A stretch of DNA of 11,993 nt from NCBI GenBank assembly GCA_964431035.1, contig CAYSIF010000047.1, positions 1-11,993 of the forward strand, given 5' to 3'. A program made the translations under genes and the position numbers. Under the pieces are notes generated by a model, which was not told the DNA's origin, did not search any database, and saw nothing but the letters and a program-made list of their open reading frames with translations. This document shows, piece by piece, positions 5,931-11,993 of this stretch (positions are counted from its first letter, which is position 1; every line of letters begins with the position of its first letter). This DNA comes from Methanobrevibacter_A sp964431035. Lineage in GTDB: Archaea; Methanobacteriota; Methanobacteria; Methanobacteriales; Methanobacteriaceae.

Positions 5931-7655
5931 TTATGCTTTAGTAGTTTGGAAATCTTTTTCACCAGTTACAGCAGAGTAAACATCATTACCTGCGAAAGTA
6001 GCGGATGCGTGGTAGTTTCCAGCACCTAAGAATATAGGGAATTGGAATTCACCATTGTAATCAGTTGTGGTAGTATATGATCTGCTTGCACCACTGCTTG
6101 TACGGGTAAGAGTTAATACAACATGTTGACCAGCAAGAACATTTCCAGCAGCATCTTTTAAAACACCAGTTAAGTTAGTACCAGAAAGTTCAACACCAGT
6201 AAAGTCAGCTATGGTAAATGTAGTTCCAATTTTTTCTTCAGGTGCGGTAACTTCAACAGTACTAGTAGTATTACTTGCATCATAAAGGTCTTTACCTGCG
6301 TATGCGTAATCTATGGTGTAAGTACCAACAGATAAGTCAGCAGGAATTTGAACTTGACCAGCATAATCGGTAGTAGCCCATAAAGTTTTTTCATTTCCGT
6401 TTGCATCAGTTATTTTAACTGCAATGTGTTGACCAGCAATAGCATTACCTGCAGAATCAGTTAATGTAGCAGTAATGTTTCCACCGTAAACTACACTTAA
6501 GTCTCCAGGAGTAATGTTAGTAGGGCCGGTAGTAGGTTGGATTATGATGTCTCCGTGGTTGTCTCCTTCCCATGAAGATTCCATGTAAATGAATGGAGTT
6601 ACAGTACTGTAGGTGTTGTTTTCAACAACAATATCACTGTCAGCACTTAAACCTGTACCTTTGTTGTATATTCTGAATGCAACAACAGGATCTTGGCTAC
6701 TGTTAATTTCTCCAGCTTCAAATTCATTGTTTGTAATTGTGATGTTGGTTATGGTTGTAGGATAACCATGTGCGGTGTTACCAGGTTCAGCGTAAATAAC
6801 ATTACTTCCCCATTGGTTGGTTGGTTTGTTGATGAATTTGTTACCATCAATTAAAGTATCTCTACAAGATTTGAATAATGAAATATCATCTGCAAGGATA
6901 CCGTCAAAGGTGTTATCTACGATATCAACGTGAGCAACTCCTCCACCGAAGAACATACCATAGGAAGAACCATTAAATACATTGTTTTTAACAGTTATGT
7001 ATTGTGCGTTAGATGCAACACTTACTGCATCAAGAGCAGGACCTTCAAAGGTGTTGTTTTCAATGTTGGTGTTACTTCCACCCATAACATTAATACATTT
7101 TGTACCTTCTTCTTTAACTCCTCCGTGGGTTATTGTTTTAATAATACCATAGAAGTAGTTGTTAGTTATTTGAGTGTTTGTTGATCTACTTGCATAGACT
7201 CCTGCACTTCCATTGTAGAAGTAACAGTTGTCAATGGTTATGTCTTTAACACTTACGAGTTGTATTCCGTAACCATTGTTGTTGGTTTTGTTTGGGTTGT
7301 CTTGCATCATGTAGAATGCAATGTTTTTAATAACAGTTCCTGTAGGTTCTGTTTCTTCCCCTGCAACAACATTAAATATTACGTTACTACTACCGGATCC
7401 ATTACCATAAATTTTGGTGGTTTCTCCAGCACCAGTAATTGTTAATTTTTTAGTTATGTTAACATTATCAATGTTTTTATATTCACCTGCTTGGAAATTA
7501 ATTGTATCTCCATCAGCAGCGCTATCAATTACTCCTTGAATAGTTGCAGTATCTGAACCAGCATTTACAGTAACTTCAGCTGCGGAAGCTGCTGAAAGGC
7601 CGATTGTTAAAAATACTAACAATACTAATGGGAGCATTATTTTTTTATAATCCAT
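5931..7655 (-). CDS. Adhesin-like protein, signal peptide, beta-helix, two C-terminal Ig-like modules
   Basis: 574 residues, intact. A signal peptide (KK then a hydrophobic core) is probably cleaved after residue 25 (SAASA). The cap TIQGVIDSAADGDTINF leads into a parallel beta-helix of about residues 45-340, with rungs such as NITITNNEF and YITVKNNVF. Two Ig-like modules follow at about 380-475 and 478-574, both with an AGQH motif. The last carries LTRTSSGAS, closely like LTRPSSGAS in the split ALP. The protein ends at the last module: no transmembrane helix, Ser-rich stalk or wall-binding repeat is seen, so it is secreted or held non-covalently. AGGAG (minus strand, 7667-7671) lies 11 nt before the start. 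Codon use is more mixed and less skewed than in the other ALPs, which may reflect higher expression. Ligand unknown. Confidence 0.9.
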   Translation of the reverse strand: MDYKKIMLPLVLLVFLTIGLSAASAAEVTVNAGSDTATIQGVIDSAADGDTINFQAGEYKNIDNVNITKKLTITGAGETTKIYGNGSGSSNVIFNVVAGEETEPTGTVIKNIAFYMMQDNPNKTNNNGYGIQLVSVKDITIDNCYFYNGSAGVYASRSTNTQITNNYFYGIIKTITHGGVKEEGTKCINVMGGSNTNIENNTFEGPALDAVSVASNAQYITVKNNVFNGSSYGMFFGGGVAHVDIVDNTFDGILADDISLFKSCRDTLIDGNKFINKPTNQWGSNVIYAEPGNTAHGYPTTITNITITNNEFEAGEINSSQDPVVAFRIYNKGTGLSADSDIVVENNTYSTVTPFIYMESSWEGDNHGDIIIQPTTGPTNITPGDLSVVYGGNITATLTDSAGNAIAGQHIAVKITDANGNEKTLWATTDYAGQVQIPADLSVGTYTIDYAYAGKDLYDASNTTSTVEVTAPEEKIGTTFTIADFTGVELSGTNLTGVLKDAAGNVLAGQHVVLTLTRTSSGASRSYTTTTDYNGEFQFPIFLGAGNYHASATFAGNDVYSAVTGEKDFQTTKA

Positions 7656-7676
7656 TATGAAATTTTCTCCTAATTG

Positions 7677-7686
7677 TTTTATATAG
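7677..7686 (-). promoter_or_regulatory. TATA-like element upstream of the second ALP
   Basis: On the minus strand CTATATAAAA. It would place the transcript start close to the ATG (about 7654), giving a leaderless mRNA that omits the AGGAG at 7667-7671. Either a more distal promoter is used or the AGGAG is not. The conflict is unresolved. Confidence 0.35.
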
Positions 7687-7712
7687 TATTAAGAATATTT
7701 TCGCATAATCTA

Positions 7713-7733
7713 AAATAGAAAATTTTTCTATTT
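7713..7733. promoter_or_regulatory. Inverted repeat, possible operator
   Basis: AAATAGAAAA and TTTTCTATTT form a perfect 10-bp inverted repeat around one central T. It lies 58-78 bp upstream of the ALP start and next to its TATA-like element. The near-absent spacer fits a dimeric regulator site better than a hairpin. Confidence 0.45.
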
Positions 7734-7763
7734 AGTCTTACTAATACCATTAGCCTTTTTTAT

Positions 7764-7799
7764 TCTTAAAAAATTCATTTTTAGAGTGGTTTTTTAAGA
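7764..7799. repeat. Inverted repeat with 10-bp arms
   Basis: TCTTAAAAAA (7764-7773) is perfectly complementary to TTTTTTAAGA (7790-7799), with a 16-nt loop. It could be an operator pair or a hairpin. No gene end lies nearby that would need a terminator. Confidence 0.4.
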
Positions 7800-7827
7800 T
7801 TCTATTATTTTTAGTAAATAGCAGATT

Positions 7828-7851
7828 AGTATTTTTTTATAAAAAAATACT
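7828..7851. repeat. Perfect 24-bp palindrome
   Basis: Each half reads AGTATTTTTTTA to the centre, and the other half is its exact complement. It lies about midway between the divergent start codons. Because it has no spacer, it is more likely a protein-binding site or cruciform-prone DNA than an RNA terminator. Confidence 0.5.
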
Positions 7852-7930
7852 TGATGAAATAATATTAGTAATGTTATATATTTTTCATCGTTGTGTTTTA
7901 AATGTTTTTCGTTAAAATATTTTTTCAACT

Positions 7931-7949
7931 ATTAATAATAATTATTAAT
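7931..7949. repeat. A/T-only inverted repeat
   Basis: ATTAATAAT and ATTATTAAT flank one A. It sits just upstream of the plus-strand TATA-like element. With no G or C, its significance is low. Confidence 0.25.
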
Positions 7950-7970
7950 ATAATAGAAAAATCATAATAA

Positions 7971-7978
7971 TTTATATT
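7971..7978 (+). promoter_or_regulatory. TATA box for the membrane operon
   Basis: TTTATATT lies about 28-35 bp before the ATG at 8006, predicting a transcript start near 8001 and a leaderless or very short leader mRNA. This agrees with the lack of a ribosome binding site before that ATG. Confidence 0.5.
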
Positions 7979-8005
7979 AAATTTAAGTAAAAGTTTGTAA
8001 TATTT

Positions 8006-8647
8006 ATGATTAATTTAATATGGGAATATTTAGTAATAATTTTAATTCTATTTGGAGTTAATTTTGGAGTATTGCTAAACTCAAGAGAGATAAAAGGAAA
8101 TAAGATATTTTATATTTTAGCTTATTCAATTTCTTTATTAGTTTTATCTTTTTTAGCTTCAAATTTAAGTTTTGATTTTTTAACTAATTATACTGAGTAT
8201 TTTTTATTTATAATTGGTGTTTTTATTTTCATATTAACATTGTATCAGTTAAATAAGAATTCTTTAAAAATTGAGTTTTTAACATTTTTTGGTTTATTTA
8301 TTTTATCTTATATTTTGATTGTTTTATTCTTATTTTCAATGCCTACTAGTTTTGGTTTTGATATTTTAGTTGAAATTTTTACTTTTTCTTTTGTATCTTC
8401 TTTTGTAGGTTTTGTTTTATCAAAGAATAGTAATTTTAAAGGTAAGGTGAGTGAATTTTTTATTTTAGAATCTATTTTGTTAATGATTTTGGGTATGACT
8501 TATCCATATGTTAAAACTCTTAAGTATGATGAATTTTTACCGTTTACAATTCTCACACCTAACTATGGGTTAATAATTTTAGTAATTTTGATTGTTGCTT
8601 TATTAGTAAGTGGTGTTTTATTAAATGATTATAGGAAGGCAAGATAA
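8006..8647 (+). CDS. Multi-pass membrane protein, DUF2162-like, first gene of ExbB/ExbD-like operon
   Basis: 213 residues, almost wholly hydrophobic, with about seven predicted transmembrane segments (roughly 4-22, 34-52, 62-81, 92-111, 120-142, 150-169, 186-207), short polar loops and a basic end (NDYRKAR). No catalytic motif is visible. In Methanobacteriales a putative transporter family of about this size, DUF2162, is commonly encoded next to MotA/TolQ/ExbB and DUF2149 genes, and size, topology and neighbours fit. I cannot confirm family membership from the sequence alone. The ATG at 8006 has no Shine-Dalgarno but lies a few bases after the predicted transcript start. The next gene begins 36 nt downstream. 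Codons are T/G-ending, opposite in style to the 1-1919 operon. Confidence 0.8.
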   Translation: MINLIWEYLVIILILFGVNFGVLLNSREIKGNKIFYILAYSISLLVLSFLASNLSFDFLTNYTEYFLFIIGVFIFILTLYQLNKNSLKIEFLTFFGLFILSYILIVLFLFSMPTSFGFDILVEIFTFSFVSSFVGFVLSKNSNFKGKVSEFFILESILLMILGMTYPYVKTLKYDEFLPFTILTPNYGLIILVILIVALLVSGVLLNDYRKAR

Positions 8648-8683
8648 AAAAAAATAAAATTTTTATGGGGATTTTGATGTTTT

Positions 8684-9328
8684 ATGATTATTGTTGGTAC
8701 TGAGATTTTAACCTCTTTTATTCATATTGTTGCAGAAAGTTTATTAACTCCTGTTGTTATTTTGTTGGTAATCTTTTTGATAATTGCTATTTTGAGTATT
8801 GGGGGTTTGATTAATGAGAAGTTTACAAGAAAAGCTTTGAATCATAATGATTTGGAGATTTTGTTAAATGATATTAATGATGCTGGCAGTGTTGATGAGT
8901 TGAAGAGTGTTATTGATTCAAGTAATCTTTTATCTAATCAGAAGGAGATTATTAGTAGTATTGTTAATAATTATAAGTTAGATGCTGAGGCAAGAAAGTC
9001 TTATGCTTCTAAGCTTGTTGAGGATGAGCAGTTAGTACTTGTTAAGAAGACTAATATTAATGATATTTTGGTTCGTGTTGGTCCTGTATTGGGTTTGTTA
9101 GGTACTTTAATACCTTTAGGGCCTGGTCTTTCTGCTTTGGGTTCTGGTCAGATTGATACTCTTGCTCAGGCTTTGACTATTGCTTTTGATACTACTGTTA
9201 TTGGTTTGACTATTAGTTCTTTGTCTTATGTTGTTTCTAAGTATAAGAAGCAGTGGTATGAGTCTGATTTAACTACTGTTGAGACTATTGCTGAGGCAAC
9301 TTTGGAGAAGATTTCTAATTTATCTTAA
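8684..9328 (+). CDS. MotA/TolQ/ExbB-type ion channel subunit
   Basis: 214 residues with ExbB-like topology: membrane helix at about 19-43, a charged, probably cytoplasmic, loop of about 85 residues (44-127), then helices at about 130-152 and 163-186 and a short amphipathic tail. The GPVLGLLGTLIPLGPGL stretch (133-149) matches the conserved GLxGT region, with T141 at the pore threonine position. FDTTVIGLTIS (168-178) matches the second conserved pore region, with T171. In TolQ, ExbB and MotA this subunit forms a pentameric proton or sodium channel around two copies of a small Asp-bearing partner, and converts ion flow into rotation or force. The following gene is a suitable partner. What the motor drives here is unknown. 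GGGG at 8667-8670 is a weak ribosome binding site. Confidence 0.88.
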   Translation: MIIVGTEILTSFIHIVAESLLTPVVILLVIFLIIAILSIGGLINEKFTRKALNHNDLEILLNDINDAGSVDELKSVIDSSNLLSNQKEIISSIVNNYKLDAEARKSYASKLVEDEQLVLVKKTNINDILVRVGPVLGLLGTLIPLGPGLSALGSGQIDTLAQALTIAFDTTVIGLTISSLSYVVSKYKKQWYESDLTTVETIAEATLEKISNLS

Positions 9329-9352
9329 TTATTAATTTGTGGTGTTTTTTTT

Positions 9353-9667
9353 ATGTTACGTAAGAGAAAAAGTTTGATTGAGGGTGAAGATGATGATCCT
9401 ATGGGATCTTTAACTAATCTTTCTGATGCTATGTTGGTTTTGGCTTTGGGTTTTCTTGTTTTTGCTATTTTGGCTTTGTCTGCTAATCCTGATTTGTTGA
9501 GTCAGGCACAATCTCAGGATTTGCAGCAAGGTCAACAGGTTAGTACGGCTCAGGTTCTTAATGATAGTTCTACTATTAATGCTAGTTCTTCTGATTCTGG
9601 TTATAGTGAGGTTGGTAAGGTTTATAGGGATCCTGATACTGGTCAGTTAGTTATGGTTTCTTCTTAA
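9353..9667 (+). CDS. Small single-pass ExbD/DUF2149-like partner
   Basis: 104 residues. A charged cytoplasmic N-terminus (MLRKRKSLIEGEDDDPMG) leads to NLSDAMLVLALGFLVFAIL, a single membrane helix (about 24-43) with an Asp, D25, at its entry. TolR, ExbD and MotB place their essential proton-carrying Asp in the same setting. The remaining 60 residues are outside, Gln/Ser/Asn-rich, ending in GKVYRDPDTGQLVMV. The DPxxxxxNLxDxMLV pattern and the GxxYxDxxxGxLV end agree with DUF2149, a methanogen family usually beside a MotA/ExbB gene. Unlike MotB or TolR it has no large peptidoglycan-binding domain. It starts 24 nt after the channel gene, with GTGGTG at 9339-9344 as ribosome binding site. Confidence 0.85.
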   Translation: MLRKRKSLIEGEDDDPMGSLTNLSDAMLVLALGFLVFAILALSANPDLLSQAQSQDLQQGQQVSTAQVLNDSSTINASSSDSGYSEVGKVYRDPDTGQLVMVSS

Positions 9668-9692
9668 TTTTTATTTTTTTTAAACTTTTTTT
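9668..9692 (+). terminator. T-run terminator of the membrane operon
   Basis: Three T-runs (5, 8 and 7 T) begin right after the stop codon with no clear stem, the usual form of an archaeal terminator. Confidence 0.55.
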
Positions 9693-9762
9693 ATACTATT
9701 TATACTTTTCTATTAAAATTTAAATATAAAACTTTAAATACTAGATTGTAGACATTAAAATA

Positions 9763-9786
9763 TATGCAAAATTAAACTTTTGCATA
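9763..9786. promoter_or_regulatory. Inverted repeat, operator or hairpin candidate
   Basis: TATGCAAAA (9763-9771) is perfectly complementary to TTTTGCATA (9778-9786), with a 6-nt loop. It is about 95 bp past the operon stop and over 500 bp before the next start, so it does not obviously serve either. Confidence 0.45.
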
Positions 9787-10280
9787 AACAGTTTTTAAGT
9801 TCCATTTCTAAAAACCAAAAAAACTAAAAAATAACTAAAAAAATAACTAAGAAATAATAATGGGGTAAAAGTTGGAAAGAAAAAATATTTAGGACTATTT
9901 TTTCTTAAAAACAATCACCTACTCCATATTTATATATTCAAAACATTTTCACAGACCTTTTTCTATTTTTAAAGATATTAATGTTAATAAAGTTTATTCA
10001 TTTCAATACTATTTCTAACTAAAAATTTTCTAAATTAAATAAAAATAAACATTATAAATAATTAAATAATTTATAAAATCTGGATAAACTAAAAAAACAA
10101 ATAAGAAAAAATAATCAATAACTACTATACTAATAAAAAACTAATAATGCACAAAATTAATATCCAAATTAATCATATTGCACTTCAATAATAATATAAA
10201 CACTTAAAAACCTAATTTTATAGATTATATACAAGATTTTCCACACATAAAACCAAATTTTCCCATAGGTTATGAAAGTA

Positions 10281-10290
10281 TTTATATAAT
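10281..10290 (+). promoter_or_regulatory. TATA box for the third ALP
   Basis: TTTATATAAT preceded by the purine-rich GAAAG (10274-10278), which may act as a BRE. A transcript start near 10310-10314 is expected, only a few bases before the ATG at 10319. Confidence 0.6.
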
Positions 10291-10318
10291 GTAAAAAATA
10301 CAAAAAGTAATAATAAAA

Positions 10319-11869
10319 ATGTTTGGAGGTGGAATAGTTATAAAAAATAAACTAATATTTGCTTCAATATTATTAGTTTTAATTATGATAACCCTAAACA
10401 CTGCAAGTGCAGAAGATCCCACAAACACCATTTACATAGACAACCAAACTAACAACCAAATACAAGAAATAATAGATACTGCAGAAAACGGTTCAACAAT
10501 AATATTCAATTCCAACCAATACACAAATTTAAACCTAATAATAAACCACTCAATAAATATCAAAAACAACCAAAGCACAATATACTCCAACACATCACAA
10601 CCAGTATTCACCATAATAAACACTAACAATGTTACAATAGAAAACTTCAATATCAACTCAACATCCGATGCAATATTCGCACAAAACAGTAGAAATATTG
10701 GAATATACAACAATAACATAAGCTCAAAATCAACAGGAATAAACCTAAACAGAATACTTTATGCAAATATAATACACAACACACTAACAAAAAACAACAA
10801 CTCAGCCATAACAATAACACAATCATACAATATACAAATATCAAACAACACAATAACAGACACAACTAAAGATGGAATAATACTACAAGGATCTAATAAT
10901 AATATAAACATCACAAACAACCAACTTCTAAGAAACGGAATATACACAAATTATGCAATAAACCTAATATCCACAAACAACCTAGACAAACAAAACAACA
11001 TTTACATTTACAACAACAATATAACAGACAATGGTAACGGAATCAACGTTAATGTAGCAACAAATAAACTAAACATTACAGAAAATGCAATTGTCCGTGG
11101 AGCTAAAGGAGTTAACCTAGATCAAGGATACCGTAAAACCGACACAGCATTATATATAGACTACAATGCATTCGTACAAGGAAGCGACTTATGTATAGAT
11201 GCAAGAGGAAGCATTTACGAACAAGTCGGAGGAATACGTGTAGGTTACAACTGGTTCAACCGTAACAACAACAATGGATTCATATGCCCAAAAGTTAGTG
11301 CAGGAATACTCCAATCAAACATCAGACAAATAGGAGATAATACATACCAAGTATACTTCACAGCAGATGGAAACGAAGTTAACACACTTGCAAACTTTAA
11401 CCTACGAGTAAAAGTAAATGGAAAAATAGGTTACAGTTCAATTACTAATGGTCAAGGAACATTCACAATTCCAGGAGATGTAGGATCATCATCCAATGTA
11501 ATTATAGGAGATAATGAAGATTTAACTGTTACAGTTAAACAATACAATAAACCATCACCAAAACCAAACAATAATAATCCTTCTGATAACTCAGGTAATA
11601 GTTCAACATCAGGATCAGGTTCTGGGGGTAGTGTAAGTCCTAGTACTACTAACGGCCAAGTAAGTTCACAAACAGGAAGTGTTTCAAGTTCCAGTGTTAG
11701 TGCAAGTTCTAGTTCAAGTTCTGCAGAATCTACTAGTGAAGTTGTGAAAACTTTAACATATGATGAAGACTCCTTCCGTGTAATAGGCATTCCAGGATTA
11801 TTAATACTAATATTATTAGCAATTTTAATCTATTATAATGAGGATATTAAAAAAGCAATAAAAAAATAA
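10319..11869 (+). CDS. Adhesin-like protein with Ser-rich stalk and C-terminal membrane anchor
   Basis: 516 residues from ATG 10319. The signal sequence is IKNKLIFASILLVLIMI followed by TLNTASA, probably cut around residue 31. The cap QIQEIIDTAENGSTIIF leads into a parallel beta-helix (about 45-320) very rich in Asn and Ile with NNNI turns. NWFNRNNNNGFICPKV (about 313-328) marks the end of the helix, like NWYG in the split ALP, and a beta-rich domain follows (about 330-408). A Pro/Asn then Ser-rich stalk (about 411-475) leads to a single membrane helix (about 488-506) and a basic tail (DIKKAIKK). This is the only ALP here with a visible anchor, so it should stay on the cell surface. The start is uncertain: the strong Shine-Dalgarno at 10325-10331 points to an ATA at 10340, which would give the typical short n-region MKNK. 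Coding composition is A/C-rich in the helix and T-richer in the stalk. Confidence 0.9.
   Translation: MFGGGIVIKNKLIFASILLVLIMITLNTASAEDPTNTIYIDNQTNNQIQEIIDTAENGSTIIFNSNQYTNLNLIINHSINIKNNQSTIYSNTSQPVFTIINTNNVTIENFNINSTSDAIFAQNSRNIGIYNNNISSKSTGINLNRILYANIIHNTLTKNNNSAITITQSYNIQISNNTITDTTKDGIILQGSNNNINITNNQLLRNGIYTNYAINLISTNNLDKQNNIYIYNNNITDNGNGINVNVATNKLNITENAIVRGAKGVNLDQGYRKTDTALYIDYNAFVQGSDLCIDARGSIYEQVGGIRVGYNWFNRNNNNGFICPKVSAGILQSNIRQIGDNTYQVYFTADGNEVNTLANFNLRVKVNGKIGYSSITNGQGTFTIPGDVGSSSNVIIGDNEDLTVTVKQYNKPSPKPNNNNPSDNSGNSSTSGSGSGGSVSPSTTNGQVSSQTGSVSSSSVSASSSSSSAESTSEVVKTLTYDEDSFRVIGIPGLLILILLAILIYYNEDIKKAIKK
10325..10331 (+). promoter_or_regulatory. Strong Shine-Dalgarno inside the annotated frame
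   Basis: GGAGGTG is a seven-base match to the archaeal anti-Shine-Dalgarno but lies after the only ATG (10319). At the expected spacing, 8 nt further on, the in-frame codon is ATA (10340). No in-frame ATG, GTG or TTG is available there. Confidence 0.55.
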
Positions 11870-11883
11870 TATCTCTCAAAAAC

Positions 11884-11897
11884 TTTTTTTTATTTTT
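11884..11897 (+). terminator. T-run terminator after the third ALP
   Basis: Eight T, one A and five T, beginning 15 nt after the stop codon, with no clear stem. The remaining bases to 11993 show no gene start. Confidence 0.5.
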
Positions 11898-11993
11898 ATA
11901 TTTTCAAAATTTTACAAAAATTCCTAAACTAATTTTTTTTATAGTTACTAACCAAACTTTTATTATAGATGATTGACATAATATAGTTTATGT

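Larger units (their letters stand above)
7656..8005. other. Divergent intergenic region with clustered inverted repeats
   Basis: 350 bp without a gene between the minus-strand ALP and the plus-strand membrane operon. It holds promoter elements at both edges and four inverted repeats (7713-7733, 7764-7799, 7828-7851, 7931-7949). This is the arrangement expected of a shared regulatory region, though A+T-richness makes chance palindromes easier. Confidence 0.6.
9668..10318. other. Long A+T-rich intergenic gap
   Basis: 650 bp without a convincing ORF on either strand. It holds the operon T-runs, an inverted repeat at 9763-9786, a low-complexity stretch repeating AAAATAACTAA near 9826-9850, and the promoter of the third ALP at its right end. 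No tRNA-, rRNA- or CRISPR-like pattern was seen. Two G-containing patches (9861-9878 and 9951-9962) stand out only mildly. Confidence 0.6.

Noticed and set aside
8684..9667. Zorya-type anti-phage ZorAB system
   Set aside because: The channel subunit lacks the long cytoplasmic tail of ZorA, the partner lacks a wall-binding domain as in ZorB, and no helicase or nuclease gene is adjacent.
10620..11100. Periodic AAT/ACA-rich pattern resembling a CRISPR or tandem repeat
   Set aside because: The periodicity comes from beta-helix rungs at protein level; there are no exact repeats separated by unique spacers.

Overview
The window is extremely A+T-rich and uses TAA stops almost throughout. It carries an FmdE-family protein, several very Asn/Ser-rich secreted parallel beta-helix proteins of the 'adhesin-like protein' (ALP) type, and a MotA/ExbB - DUF2149-like gene pair. 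Together these suggest a host-associated methanogen of the Methanobacteriales, most likely Methanosphaera or Methanobrevibacter. That assignment is an inference from gene content and composition, not from a marker gene.

Layout. (1) Positions 1-1919, plus strand: the 3' end of a FecCD/BtuC-type metal-chelate ABC permease, its ATPase, and a short FmdE-family protein with a C-terminal zinc ribbon. This looks like a metal-uptake operon with an associated metal-binding protein. (2) A hairpin at 1943-1969 separates it from convergent minus-strand genes. (3) Positions 1985-5712, minus strand: a long ALP split into two reading frames exactly at a run of nine A residues on the coding strand (3580-3588). 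Read through a -1 slip or with one more A, it gives a continuous protein of about 1,242 residues: signal peptide, beta-helix, three Ig-like modules, second beta-helix. Two of the Ig-like modules carry a perfect 158-bp DNA duplication. (4) Positions 5931-7655, minus strand: a second, intact ALP with two related Ig-like modules and no visible anchor. (5) Positions 7656-8005: a divergent intergenic region rich in inverted repeats, including a perfect 24-bp palindrome. (6) Positions 8006-9667, plus strand: a three-gene operon of a multi-pass membrane protein, an ExbB/TolQ/MotA-like channel subunit and a small single-pass ExbD/DUF2149-like partner with a membrane-entry Asp. (7) Positions 9668-10318: a 650-bp A+T-rich gap with one clear inverted repeat and a promoter. 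(8) Positions 10319-11869, plus strand: a third ALP with a Ser-rich stalk and a C-terminal transmembrane anchor. Its start codon is ambiguous because a near-perfect Shine-Dalgarno lies inside the frame.

The main interest is surface variation. A homopolymer sits at the frame break of an adhesin, a perfect intragenic repeat has codon style unlike its flanks, and related modules occur in neighbouring ALPs. All three fit a locus that changes by slippage and recombination. Beside it is an ion-driven ExbB/ExbD-like motor operon in an organism expected to have no outer membrane, whose job is not obvious. A further oddity is the abrupt alternation of two codon styles (A/C-ending versus T/G-ending) between and even within genes.
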